Positions 1 through 11,846 of a stretch of 64,000 nt of DNA are shown here, piece by piece. How positions within the stretch are numbered: the stretch's first letter is position 1; each line of letters opens with the position of its first letter. The position numbers and the translations under genes were made by a program. Where the stretch lies: NCBI GenBank assembly GCA_002964805.2, contig PUDQ02000079.1, positions 248,001 to 312,000 on the forward strand, given 5' to 3'. The notes under the pieces are model-generated. The model did not search any database. It was not told the origin of the DNA and saw only the letters and a list, made by a program, of their open reading frames with translations. Source of the DNA: Trametes villosa (lineage: Eukaryota > Basidiomycota > Agaricomycetes > Polyporales > Polyporaceae).

Positions 1-410
1 CATTTCAGCCCGGTCTCAGCGCAGACAGTCTCAATTTTGCCTCCGCGGATCTTGTGTTCGCCAACATCGCCGGTATGTGGTTGGCATCCCTGCGCTGCCA
101 CCTTCTGCGCTGACGTGCGCCTCCGCTTCTCAGTGACTAGCTCCCTCTACGGATCACCTGACGATATGCGCGCTTCGCTCGATCTCCTCGCTCAAGTGCG
201 TTATTCTACTATCACAGGCTGTTACGATTCTTGCGTGGCATCACTGACAAACGGTCGACTGGCTTACAGGGCGTGGTCAAGCCCAACGTGACCACTGTCG
301 ACCTGCTCGACGTCAACACGGCGCTGGCTGCTCTGAGCGCCCACGAGGTTACCGGGCGCATGGTCACCATCCCGGGGCTGAACTCGAACACGACGAATGG
401 ACGCCGCTGA
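1..410 (+). CDS. Zinc-type alcohol dehydrogenase-like protein, 3' part (paralogue 1)
   Basis: This is the C-terminal end of a medium-chain (MDR, zinc-type) alcohol dehydrogenase-like protein cut by the window edge. Visible exons are 9-72, 134-195 and 270-410, with the stop at 408-410. Bases 1-8 are the end of an intron. Exon sizes (64, 62 and 141 nt), intron phases and residues match the last three exons of the complete paralogue that ends at 3964, and both proteins end in NTTNGRR. Only the C-terminal lobe of the fold is present here, so the zinc ligands and any signal peptide cannot be judged. The 3' flank, to about 815, also resembles that of the downstream copy, which shows that the two genes arose by tandem duplication. 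Substrate unknown. Confidence 0.85.
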
Positions 411-2389
411 AGGTACACGGGTGGGACGGCACGACTTAGAGGCAGGGTAATAAGCTTGGCGAAGCCAAGTTGAGTACTGTCCTATGTGCCTCCACATTTT
501 TGAGAGGGGTTTTGGTCTTGATGATTAGGGCGATTTGTTTCTGTGGCGCTGTTTGTACTGTGGTGCACCTGTGTTGTATGCGATCTCGAGGACCGGATTG
601 AATTGACATGCGATTGTTGTGACCTATACTACCGTTGCCTCCCTCTCTCGTACTACTACCACGGCACCCACGAGAGGCAGCAAACGAGCGGTGCAATTCC
701 ATTGCACAATCTTTTCTGTGTTTCACAAATTTGATACGATAGCATGACATGTAACCTCATGTAACTAGTACGCATAGAAGTAGGTATAGCCACAGAGTGT
801 GCCATCTTGGTCTATCTACTTAGTAGTAGTGCTCAATTCTCGTCGTTCGTTCACTCGTACGTTCGGGCGCCTCCTTAGACGCCCTGCCGCGAGACTACGC
901 GAGACCTGCCATTTGAACTGAGACTCGTCACGCAGCGCTATATCTCCTTCCTCGCGGCGATCCCTGCGGCGGCTCAAGAAGGGCAAGGAATTGCCGTACT
1001 CGCTGTTCGGCGGGGGCGCGCGCGACGATGACGGGCGTGCGGACGGAGAAAAGATCCGCACGCAAATGGTGCTCGGCGTGCACGCGTTCGGCAGAGGTAG
1101 TAGAGGCGCTTGGGTTGGTTGTGCAGGAGAACGCCACTGCGTATCGTAGTTTGGTGGAGATGGCGAGGTCTAGTTGACCGACGGTGAGTAGACTCACATT
1201 ACCCTCATCCATATTGTGTGCATGCCTGACTGCGCTGTCCTCAGATGCTTGAATACCCTCCTCTTACCTTGTCTAGTGATTGATGAGTGCATGGCATTAT
1301 TTGGAGCAGATTGACACGACTGTGGCCGCGTTTGCAGTGCCAATTGTCCTCCGGTGGGGTTTAGAGCGCGCCTTGAGGGCTCTTGGGTGATGCTCCTTCC
1401 CTATGCGTTTCACTCGCGCTCATATCTACGCACTTGACACGCGCCGAACCGAGCCTGCTCATCAGCGTGTTTCAGTGAGTTTGTGTCCCGCTACTGCTGC
1501 ATCTAACTGATGTAAGTTGACCGCAGGTGAGACTCTCAGCAAGAGAAAGCTCCCGCATTCTTTACGAGTTTGCACCCCTACTTCGCCGCCGCGGCGCTTC
1601 TACGGATCCTGACAAATTTGAAAGGAAGCTTTCGGGTGAAATTCCCGCCCATTTGTCCGGCTTTGTCTACGATGCTTATGTTCAGGCACTACGATGGAAT
1701 GAGTACGCCAAACGAGCTGACTCACAACTCATCATTAAACACTTGTTCTAGCTATTTCAAGGGACCCCGGCGGAGCTACCGGGCGCAGACGTATCTCACG
1801 GATCCTTCGTGCCTCGACTCGGCACTGCGCTCTACCACATGGAGATGCTTAAGTACTGTTCCTGTTCCCCACAGTGCGTCTTCTCGCCCGACGACTTTCT
1901 GAAAACTTTCGGGTTAAGCCGCACCCGGAAGCGAGGCCTCGACATCAGAGCAGGCACGGCGGCCCCTTTACGTCTCCGTCTCCGAGTACATGTACGTACC
2001 GGCTTTTTTATATTCCACTCATTTATTCAGTGCTCGTTGGCTTATTCACTTTACAGCTGTGCCGCCTCTCTCGTCTACGAGCGAGACTAAGCCGATGGTA
2101 GCCACGCGCCATCTATACTCGCGCCGGCGGCGAGTATGAGAGCCTCCGGAGGTTCTTCTGCGCCTAGAGCACTGCAAGTCAGTACTCTAGCGCTGACAAT
2201 GCCCGGCGGCGTATACGGCTACCTCTGCTCAACATTGCATGCCACCCAGCCAGAGAATCAAATTTCAGCTCCGGGGCGGCATGCCGCAGAGCACAGGACG
2301 GCACCTGTAGCGCTGTGTACTGGCCCGGTCGGAGATCGGAGTACATGGGCCATAGGTGTCAGGCGTCGCCTCTCCATATGCCTCAGAAG
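411..2389. other. Intergenic region between the two dehydrogenase copies; gene debris
   Basis: About 2 kb without an intact gene. Positions 411-815 are the duplicated 3' flank of the dehydrogenase. Positions 850-1180 hold the COG2-like debris listed separately. Around 1530-1920 there are short open stretches on the plus strand that look protein-like, for example residues reading SGFVYDAYVQALRW near 1660-1700, but they are broken by stops, have no ATG in a good context, and I do not recognise them. The last 100 bases form the promoter of the second dehydrogenase. Confidence 0.6.
850..1179 (+). pseudogene. Decayed gene fragment resembling the C-terminus of COG2 (Golgi tethering)
   Basis: Protein-like sequence is spread over three plus-strand frames with no splice sites between them. 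First comes a stretch reading RYISFLAAI, then a frame reading LRRLKKGKELPYSLFGG followed by EKIRTQMVL. After a one-base shift near 1095 comes EALGLVVQENATAYRSLVEM, ending in a stop at about 1177-1179. The order and style (basic linker, SLFG, an EKIR-Q-h-h helix, then a short terminal helix) recall the C-terminus of fungal conserved oligomeric Golgi complex subunit 2. That assignment is from memory of the family and is tentative. Multiple frameshifts and the absence of any start show it cannot be expressed as a normal protein. It sits between duplicated dehydrogenase copies and probably arrived with a rearrangement. Confidence 0.4.
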
Positions 2390-2396
2390 TATAAAG
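2390..2396 (+). promoter_or_regulatory. TATA box of the complete dehydrogenase gene
   Basis: TATAAAG lies about 87 bases upstream of the ATG at 2483, in a good position for a core promoter with a short CT-rich leader. No second TATA-like site lies nearer the start. Confidence 0.6.
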
Positions 2397-2482
2397 GGAG
2401 GGCGGCATCCAACCGCAAAAAGACAGCTCCTCTCTGGTGTCTAGCTCTCAACAGCAACCTCGCACTCCACTCATCGAGCATC

Positions 2483-3964
2483 ATGTTTAGCGTCACAACC
2501 CTCACAACCCTCCTGGCATACGTTTCTGCCGCCCTCGCGGACACTATGCTCGCTGCCGTCTACGAGCCCGGCCAGAACAACCTGGTGCTCAACCCCGCCT
2601 TCCCCGTCCCCACAGCGGGGGATGGGCAGGTTGTGCTCAAGGTCGCCGCATGCGGTGTCTGCCACTCTGACGTATTCTTCCTCTCCGCCGCTCGTCCCGA
2701 CCCTCGGTCCTACATCCTGGGTCACGAGATTGTGGGCACTCCTACTCAGTAAGCATCCATATACACGCCGTTTTGCTGGCCCTGTGGCTGATTGCAATCT
2801 ACCAGGATTGGGTCGGGGGTGCAGAACATCAGCATGTCCCAGCTCTATGCAGTTTACCTCGTGGACCCCACGAGCCCGTCTCCGCTCACTCTCGGTCCCG
2901 GCGTCGGTGGCAATGGTGGTTTCGCCGAATTCGTCGTCGTCAACCAGGCTCAGCTCATCCCAGTGGTACGTAAATGAGTGCTGCCCTCTACTGGCAACGT
3001 GCGCAAGCTGATGTCCTCCTGTAGCCCGACGGACTGGCTCCCGAGGTAGCGGCGCTTGCTGCGGATTCTCTGATCACCGCCTACAATGCCGTCCACAACG
3101 TCGCCCAAGTCACCGAGGGCGACCGGGTGGTTATCTACGGCGTCGGCGGGCTCGGGCATCAGGCGGTCCAGATTGCGAAGCACTTCGGTGCGACTGTGTT
3201 TGCGGTGGATATCCGGCCGGAGGCACGCCAGCTCGCGCTGGACCTTGGCGCGGAGCAGGCGTTCAACCTGGAGGATTTCACGGCAGTGACGGCGAACGGG
3301 ACGTTCCACGCAGACAAAGTCGTCGATTTCGTTGCTACTGTGCAAAGTACGTCCTTGGGGGCGCATATATGTTCGACACGCACTGACGCCGGTTTTGAAG
3401 GCTTTGAGCTCTCCAAGGCTGCCGCGGCGTTCGTTGCCTCGGAAGGGCTCGAAAACTTCCCCGCTCCCGGCAAGATCGTCATCGTAAGTCCCTCCCTCCG
3501 CAATTTCATCTAGGCTCTCTGAAAGATGTCTGATTCGACGCCCTTCGCTGCGTTTGTCATGCTAGCCTGGAATCAGCGCTGACAGTCTCAACTTCGCCTC
3601 CGTGGATCTGGTCTCAGCCAACATCGCCGGTATGTGTCCTGCCCAGCACGTTCGCGCGTTGCTACCTTCGGGACTGACATCTACGCTCCCCAGTGTCCAG
3701 CTCGCTCTACGGATCCGCAGACGATCTGCGCGCCTCGCTCGATCTCCTCGCTCAGGTGCGTTATCCCGGCACTGACAACGATACTCGCTTGGCATTGCTG
3801 ACGAACGTCCGACTGGCTTTCAGGGTGTCGTCAAGCCCAACGTGACCACCGTCGACCTGCAGGACATCAACACCGCGCTGGCTGCCCTGAACGCTCACGA
3901 GGTCACCGGGCGCATGGTCGCCATCCCAGGATTGAACTCGAACACGACGAACGGACGCCGTTGA
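2483..3964 (+). CDS. Secreted-type zinc alcohol dehydrogenase-like protein (paralogue 2)
   Basis: Complete MDR/zinc-type alcohol dehydrogenase-like protein of 365 aa in seven exons (2483-2748, 2806-2965, 3025-3346, 3401-3483, 3566-3629, 3694-3755, 3824-3964), all phase-consistent. Residues 1-19 form a clear signal peptide (hydrophobic core, ending ALA). The catalytic domain shows CGVCHSD (C60) and GHE (H81, E82). The NAD(P)-binding Rossmann fold shows YGVGGLG. The four-cysteine structural-zinc loop of classical enzymes is absent, and the usual third zinc ligand (Cys of the LCAGITVY region) is Asp in ADSLITAY. N-glycosylation sequons fit a secretory protein. The likely reaction is NAD(P)-dependent alcohol/aldehyde interconversion, but the substrate is unknown and a secreted enzyme would have unusual access to cofactor. 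It follows a truncated sister copy. Confidence 0.85.
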
Positions 3965-4396
3965 AGGTACACACTGCACACGTATCGGATGGCACGACTT
4001 GGAGGCCCGATAGAAAGCTACGAGAAGCCAGCTGTTCTCGGTGCTGCGGGCCTCTATATATTCCTGAGAGGGGTTTCTCGGTGTTCAAGTGGGGGTTAAG
4101 TTGTATCTGTGGCGTTGTGTGTATTGTCGTGAACTATGTTGTATGCGAGTTCGAGGAACCAATTGAATGACGGTTGACTTCCATGACTTCGCGCAATCGT
4201 TGTCTTTCGTTCTTCGTCACACCGCTGCACGAGAGGGAGCAAAGTAGGGTGTAAGTGCCACCGACGTGCCTTGTACTGATAACCTGGATGCACGCCCTCC
4301 GCCGTATGCTCGCACAATCCTTTCTGTACAGCATTCGATACGATAGCATTGCATGTAACTAGTACGCATAGAAGTAGGTATAGCCCCAGTGTGCCA
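3965..4396. other. Convergent intergenic region, duplicated 3' flank
   Basis: The 3' sides of the dehydrogenase (plus) and VPS8 (minus) meet here. Most of it is homologous to 411-815 downstream of paralogue 1, including a shared block reading AACTAGTACGCATAGAAGTA (near 4350 and 763). The similarity runs up to the VPS8 stop codon, so the duplication end point lies at that gene's 3' edge. No further gene is seen. Confidence 0.65.
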
Positions 4397-7300
4397 TTAC
4401 TGTACATTGACGGTATGATTAGCGTGGAAGTCAGACGGTAAACATCTACTGTGGTATATCGCTCCTGTCCGTGACACAACGACCTTCTCCCCCGCCGGCT
4501 CTCCCTCCCCCTCCTCCTCCCCAGCCTTTTTCGCACTCACGAACGCCAGGCCGCACGACGAGCACGTCCCGCGCGCCGGCGCCCAGCCCTTGCCCCGCTC
4601 CGCGACCAGCTCCGCCACGGTGTCGAACACGTCGCGGTCGACGAGGTGCTTCGTGATCACGAGCATGTCACCCTCCGAGCGGAACGACTCGAGCATGCCC
4701 GTCAGGATCGTCCGGAACTCGGTGTACAGCGTGCCCTTGGACACGTGCGCCTTCGACGCCGACGCAGAGCTCACGAGCCGCTTGAACAGCCGCGGGAACG
4801 AGACCGCGCGCGTGGAGCTGACGGACATGAGCGCGGTGAACGTCTTGTGCACGAGCGCGCGCAGGGCGGAGATCGCCTCGTGCTCGCGCTGCGCGCGCGC
4901 GTCGTCTCCCGGGATGCCGTCCGCGGGCCCTAGGGCTTCTAGCGAGCAGCAGCTCGCTACCCTCTGGACGCAGTCGATCTGGCTGCTGAGGAGCTGGAAC
5001 CAGAGGTCTTCGACGGGTACGTCGGGCGAGGAGGTGGGCTGCGAGCGCTCTGCACATGCCGCGGTCGCCGTGTCTGCGACCGCTTCCAGCTTCCGCAGGG
5101 AGTCGAAGATCGCGTCCGAGGGCTCCTCGTCATGGGACGCAAGCGCGTCCGCGATCCGCGTGGATAGCCGCTGGTCGAACGATTCTGCCTTGGACAAGGC
5201 CGCCTGTGGATCGCCCCCGTGGTTGACAAGCCAGACGACAGCGTCAAACACCTCGCTCTCTTCGCAAGTCCGTGCTGCTTCCTCGCCATCCAAGTAGCCC
5301 TCAGGAAGATCTCGGAGCGCGGGAATGACCCCCGAGGGCTCAAATCGACAGTGTAGTGAGATGTAGGCCTGCCGGAACGAGGGAGGGACGTGTGGAGATG
5401 CGACAGACTTGCGGGGCAGAGGGATATCGTCTTCAGCGTGTTTCCGACGTATTGGATGTAGCAGGTACTGGAGATAGACGAAACGCTCGTGCTCAGCGTT
5501 GGGACCCAAAGCATTGAGGGCAGCTTCATGTTCGTCAGGAAGGTGTAGGTCCACCAGCGCAGCGGTGTTGGGGATGTCGGAGACCAGCAGATCGGGAAGG
5601 GACTCCAGAAGCTTCTCCGCTACGGCTGCAGGAAGCTTGCCCTTGCCGGCCCTCTTGGCCGTTTTCAAGACCTCATGGAGGGAGGTGAAGACGTCATGGC
5701 GAGGCAAATCCGGGTCCTCCAAGTACGTCCCTAGAAGCTCTGGCCACTGCTTCTCCTGCTTGTACCACGAGCGAAGAATCCTGTAGAAGCCGGCATGCTT
5801 GAACAATTCCAGGATACGATCGCTCTCATGAGGGGTGTAGGTGGAAAGGAGGAACTCGGCGGCGAGTTGCCGGTCTTCTCGCGTGCTCGTGTCCGGGTCC
5901 TCCGCGAGCCCGATGAGGATGTTGTGGAGGACACTAGGTTGGATCTGGATGAATTGCGGGTACTTCGGCACGTTTCGGGCGACGAAGATGTGAATGAACG
6001 TCCGCTCTTCCTGCGACAGCTCTGGCGAAGCCAGGATATCGAGGAGAATCTTGACAATGACGAACCGGCTCACAGGGCGGCTGTCGTCGTTCAGATAGGC
6101 GTCCTCGAAGGCCAAGTCCAGGGTATGCAGGAACGCTTCGGGGTCAAAGCGGAGGAGCAGGCGAGTGTAGGGGTATGTCGGCTCGACGCCGTTCTCCTCG
6201 TCAGACGTGAGCACGAGCTTGCCGTCTTCCCCTTCAGGCCACACGCTGGAGCGCCCGTCGAACAGGAACTTGTAAACAGCGTTCTTCGCCTCGAGCGCTT
6301 CGTCTTCGGGGAGGGGCTCCTCGGACGGGTACGTGAGGCCTGTCAGGGTATCCGCTATGAAGGGGTGGATCTTATACGCGTTTAGGACCACGGGCTCGAT
6401 AGACTGCTCGTCCATGAAACCAGAAGACGTCGGCGACGCCTCCGCGCGTTGCCTTCGCCATTGCTGCACCCGACGGACGAGTCCGAGAAGTTCCACAACA
6501 GGGGCCACGTAATCCCGAAGGGCGCGCGTGTATACGTAGATGAGGGCGTCGTAGAGGTTGTGTCGTTGGCACAGCATAATGGCCTGGTTAACATCCAAGC
6601 AGTCCGGGTCAATGTGCCAGATGAGCCTCTCCACGAGGTCCGGGCGGTTGTCCTCGTCATGCAGAGCGACCAGTCGCTGGGTGATCCGGGGCGGGACGTG
6701 TCGAATCTCACCGCTGAGCATGAACGGCTCAAGTTGGCGGAGGAAGATCGCTGTGATGCCGTTGTTGTCGTAGTACCCGAAGAGGTCCTCGAAGAAGAAT
6801 TCGTGATCGTCGAGCGCAATGCAAGCACGAGCGCATGTCGAGACGAGGCCTTCAAAGAGATCAGTCCGGTCGACTCCCCTGCCGTCTGGCGTGACGTGGG
6901 TACCGTCCATCATCCGGTCCTCCGAGAAGGCGTACTGGGCAGACGCGACCATGAGCTCGCGCAGCTTCTGCCCTACGACAGTCTTGAGCTTCTCCGGATC
7001 GTCAGGAAGTCCGTTCCGGTTCCCAGGCGCGTCTCCGACATAGTAGGATCGGGTGAGGTCGATGGCACTGAGGAAGTCGCCTTCGGAGACGTATGACAGG
7101 ATACGGTCAGCCCAAGTGAGGAGCGTCCCGACTTGTACCCCGTGTTGCCCCTGTGAGCGAGTCAGCGGAGAGTAACTACAGTGAACGCGAATACTGACCA
7201 AGAGGAAGATCTTGCCCTTGTACATACGCACACTGTGCGCGACTTCGGACACCGCATCCGAGTAGGTGAGCGACCCATTCGTAGTGTGGCTAAGGACTGG

Positions 7301-9400
7301 GGAGACCAAGGTCCACGCGTCGAAGTGTTCGCGCTCGACGAGTCTGAACGTTCGCACGTCGTAGATCTCGAATGCGGCAGGAGTAAGGACGATGATTTGC
7401 TAGTCACAACCGCAGCGTCAGAAAGGAGCTCCACAAAGAGACCACTGGAGAGAACGAACCCACATTGACATTCAGCCACTGCAAAGCAAGGATGTCGTCG
7501 CCGGCTGTCCAACTGCCCATCTCCTCGAACACTATCCTCCCGACCTCGACCTTGCTGACCTTGCCCGTCTTCGCATCCTTCGAAGTCTGCGTGACCTTGT
7601 CCTCGGACACGCGCAGCAAGTGCAGCGTCTCGCCCCAGGAGTACGCCAGGGTCGGCGTCGAAGACGGGTGCGTGCCGTTAACCTGGCTCTTCTTGCTGTC
7701 CCGCTCGGAAGGGGACGAGTGATCGGCGTTCAGGGATACGCTCGGGAACCACGCGAGCGTCCCCTTGAATCTAGACTTCGAAGCGACTTCCTCATCCGTC
7801 TCCCGGTGGCGTCTGTACCAGGTCTTCGGCGACGGCTTCAGGCCGACGATGACGAGCTTGATAGGCGTGAGAAGGGCGACAAGGTTATAGGTGTCCGTGG
7901 GGTGAGTAGAAGTACCCAGGGGCAGCGGAGCCATGGACAGGATGGTGGTGGGCTTCCGGCCTCGCCTCCGCCGGAGCCGATGTCCAAGTGCAGGTGCGTC
8001 AGGGGTGTCTTCATCAGGGTACTTTCCGAGTACACGAAGGATGTCCGTGGCGTCAACGAAGAACACCTTCCCTAGACTGTGGTAGAACGCCAAGCCGCTG
8101 TCGTCCGCAGAAACGAGTGCAGTATGACGCCCAGCTACGAAGCCGATGCTGACGATCCGGGAGCCAGCTATATGTCCCTCCTGCCTTCCGGACGCGACCG
8201 CGGCAAGCGTAATGGGAGGTACGACGCGAGCAGGAACCTTCGGCGACCGCAAGTCGTACAACTGGATATGTCCGGTCGCGTGGCCAACAGCGATGTATGT
8301 GTGGTCGAATGACAGTGCGAGAGCGGTTACCGCTCCAACGCTCTTTTCTACCATGCACGGTGAGTAACGAATGGACATATGAGGGCAAGTATTCCTTACC
8401 CGACGACTCGTTGCCGCATACACATTTCAGGGTTTGCTTGAAGTCGAAGACTAGCACGCGCCCGGTGTCAGTCCCTATGCATATCAGCCCATTCGCCGCG
8501 AGGACAGTCGGGGAGCCAGAAGACTGGGCACCCAGCAGCGACGATGCCTTTGGTGTCTGCGCAGCGTACAAGTGCTCTCCAATGATCCTGAGCTGGGACC
8601 ATCGAAGGACCTCCCTCGGCGGCTGTGGCTGAGCGCGAGTGGCTTCACCATGCGCGAAGTGTGCCGAAAGGTTCGTGACGGACGAGGACCGAGATAGCGC
8701 GGAGAAGTGAGAGGGTGCGGCAGACACCGACTCAAGGAGATGGGAGTGCAGTGTCGCGGCGCTCGCTGCAGAGGGCGTCCGCGAGGGCTGGGGCGTGATT
8801 GAACGAAGCCGGGAGATGGTGGGGTGCAGGTAGGGTCTCGAGAGAGGGGCATGGGGCGGCGTCCCGTTCCCAATATGACTGGGCATCCTGGACGCAGGTG
8901 TAGAAGGCAGCGGAGTCTTAGGAGACATCGGAGGTTGCGGCTCGAGGGAGGAGAGCACCTGCACATGCTACAAACGGCCCACAGCACTGTAAGCGGGCGT
9001 GAACGGCGAGGCAAGCCACGGCGCTGCTCACCCCAGCCTCGTCCTCAATAGTGGCCGCGAATTTCTCGTTCTCTTCCACTTCGTGCACGAGCGACCGCTC
9101 GACTTCCTCCGCCTCGAGCTCATCCTCCTCGTGGTCAGGCCCGAGGACGTCACGCAGCTGGTCGCGGTATCCGCCGGTCGGATCGGAATCTACACCGCTG
9201 TACACGAATCCGCCGCCTTCGTCTTCGTCGTCGTCGGGGTCCGCCTCGCCGTCTTCTCCGTCGCTCATGAGCTCGTCGAAGCGCGTCGAGTAATCACCGG
9301 CTTCTGGCTCGGGCGAGTCGCCGCCCTCGCTGTCCGAGAAGTGGAGTTCATCCTCGGTGCCATTGTGGCCCGCGTCGTCGGCGTCGTGAGTCCCATTCAT
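4397..9400 (-). CDS. VPS8: Vacuolar protein sorting-associated protein 8 (CORVET subunit)
   Basis: Vps8 is a core subunit of the CORVET tethering complex, which joins endosomes through Rab5. The model has five exons on the minus strand (9400-9032, 8958-8400, 8347-7464, 7399-7199, 7150-4397) and encodes 1588 aa. Residues 1-123 are very acidic. Next is a Ser/Pro-rich segment, then a WD40-type propeller with the Vps8 signature GHIAGSRIVSIGF followed by SADDSGLAFYH. A long alpha-solenoid of clathrin-repeat type fills the middle, and a degenerate RING-like zinc motif (CSSCGLAF, YHSRCLP) lies near the C-terminus. The start at 9400 was chosen as the first ATG of the acidic frame; the frame stays open upstream without another ATG in good context. 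It is divergent from the Cti6-like gene, with 234 bp between starts. Confidence 0.93.
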
Positions 9401-9634
9401 GTACGAGGCCGGGCGCGAGAGGACAGGGTGGACGCGGGGAGACGGAGGACGGTGACGAGGGGAGGGCAGCGCAGGCCCGGAGGGGCCGCGGGCAATCGGG
9501 TTTAGTCCATTCCGGGACTTATCGCGCAAAATGGGCCGCCAAACTGGGAGGCCGGGAAATGGGGGCATTGTATCTCTGACCCTCATCCCGTCCTCGCAAG
9601 CTTTCTCACTTCCCAACTCCATCGCCCGACGTCG
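9401..9634. promoter_or_regulatory. Shared divergent promoter of VPS8 and the Cti6-like gene
   Basis: Only 234 bp separate the start codons of two divergent genes, so both core promoters must lie here. No TATA box is evident on either strand. Confidence 0.5.
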
Positions 9635-11846
9635 ATGATGGCCAACGTCGCGACCATGGGTCCCCCGCCCTCCCCGAAGGAGCCTCGACGCTCCGGGCGA
9701 CGCCCAGTGCCCTCCTCCAGCAAGTCCCCCGCCGGCTCGCCACCGTCGGAGGCGGCCCCCAAGCCCAAGGACCACCCCGGCAAGCCATCGCTCAACCCCT
9801 CACACAGCAACGGTCGCACGAAACGCGCTAAGAACGAAGACATCGACGAGCCGCTCGAAGAACTGCCTAAGAACGGCGTCAACGGCAACGGCGGGGCGTC
9901 GCGCTCGAAACGCAAGGGCAAAGAGAAAGAAAAGCTGGCGCTCGTCGTGGAGATACCCCAGGACGAGAACCAGGAGAACGTCGAGCTCGTTGGCGACGAT
10001 GGTGCGGCGGAAAACGGGGAGGATGAGGAAGAGGGGGGCGTCACCCGTTGCATCTGTGCGTGTCTCGCTCCTTTTCGTTTGCGCCGATCACTGATTCAGT
10101 ACCCTTATCGTCTCATTCCAGGCGAAGACGAAGGCGACCAGGGAGAATTCATGGCGCAGTGCGAAGAGTGCAAGGCGTGGCAGCACGGCGTGTGTATGGG
10201 CTACGCGGACGCCGAACTCGTGCCCCAGCACTACTTCTGCGAGCAGTGCAAACCCGAGCTATGGACGGACCTCATCGAGTGCGTCCCCACCTACTTCTCA
10301 CTCCCCACTCCTTCTCACTACGACCATGCTCCTCAGACAATGGGCTGCCAAGCGTGCTCGACATTCCTCGACGCGTTCTCACCCTCCCACCACACCCTCC
10401 GTGCCCAACGCGCCCCGGAGCTCCCGCTCGCACTCGCCCACCGTCCTCATGAAAGCTCCGAAACGGAGGAACACCATGAACAGTCGTGATGCCGCCTACG
10501 AGGAGAGCGTGCAGGCGCTGATAGAGGCGACCAAGTCGGAAGCGGCCAACTTCGACCTCCCCCCACGTACCCCGGTCTCCGCGGTCAGCGTCAACGGGTC
10601 ACTAAACGGACATCCACATCCGGATCACGACACAGAGTCGGTGACCAATCCGAAGAAGAAGAGGAAGAGAACGGACGATGACGCGTCAGTCCATGCCACC
10701 CATCTACCCCATGTCCCTACCATCTAACGATGTTGCCGCCACCCCCAGAGCGTCGGTCAAACGAACACGATCTGCGTCCATTACCTCTGATCGACCGCCG
10801 CTGTCTGCGCTTCCGCGCGACCCCACGCCGCACAGCGCACCGAAGGTCCCGCCGCTACCCCCACCCTCCACCGCAGGTGCGGCACGTACGGCAAACGCGC
10901 GTAACAAGCGGAACGCTGCACGTAAATCGCAGGCGCAGGATATCGCGTCGGTCGACGGCGACGAAGGTCTGTGCCCGGCCCGGCTCTACGCGGTGACGTC
11001 AACTCACGTGACGGTTTGTTCAGCTGGAAGCAGTGCGCCGAATCGCAGACAGGCGAGCAGCAACCGCGCCAAAGGTGCGTTTGCTCATCATCTCCGGCTA
11101 TACCCACCCCCTCACTGATACCCTCCATGCCCCTCATATACCCCGCCCAATCAGCCAACAACGGCACCGAACACCACAGCCGGCGAGGGCAGGGCAACGC
11201 GAATGCCAGCATGACCGGCGGAAACTCGGCTGCGTCGCGTGCATATCATAACTCCCATGCATACGTCGTGTCGCAGCAGCCACTCTTCACGTCGTGGAAC
11301 CTGCCCGACTACCTCGCTCACCTCGAAGCCATGCTACCCACCGACGTACCTCGCCCCCTTGAAGTTCGCGGGTCCGTACTCGACGGAAACGCCCGCGAGT
11401 CCCAGGAACGCACGACAGAACGCGGGGTGAAGGTGAAGTGGCCGAGCAAACGCATGAGCGTCGGCGACATGAACAAGCGTGTCCGTTCGCTTGTGGAATG
11501 GGTCGGGCGGGAGCAGGCGGCGGCGTTGGAGCGGATGAGGCGGAAGGAAGCCCTGGAGAAGGTCCTGCTGGAGGCCCCAGCCCACGATAGCGTCGCGGCT
11601 AGTGCGGCAGACGCCGGGGCCGACGGGATGGACCTGGACGGCCCCTCGAGCGAAAACACCGCGCCGCGAGAAAAGGCAGCACCGCCATCCGACTCTGCCG
11701 CCATCTCACCAGTCCTGGCCGGCGGCAGCGAGGACACGACGATGAAGATGATGGAGGAGCTGATGGAGGAGCTGATCAGGTTCCAAGAACGATTTGGGCC
11801 GGGTGCGAAGGCGAAGGAGAGAGATCGGCGCGGGGCGACGCTCTGA
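9635..11846 (+). CDS. PHD-finger protein of the Cti6 type (Rpd3 deacetylase complex)
   Basis: Cti6-family proteins are PHD-finger subunits of the Rpd3L histone deacetylase complex in fungi and act in the nucleus. Six exons (9635-10055, 10122-10278, 10337-10684, 10749-10966, 11024-11074, 11155-11846) give 628 aa. After a disordered, acidic N-terminus the PHD finger starts at about residue 138 (RCIC, then CEECKAWQHGVCMG and CEQCKP), giving the Cys4-His-Cys3 pattern. A segment reading RRNTMNSRDAAYEESVQALI follows, typical of the Cti6 group. A KKKRKR stretch is a likely nuclear signal. The C-terminal block SWNLPDYLAHLEAMLPTDVP is also typical of the group. The third intron uses donor GTCAGT at 10685, the only site that keeps the downstream frame. 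Family membership is confident; complex membership is inferred. Confidence 0.85.
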
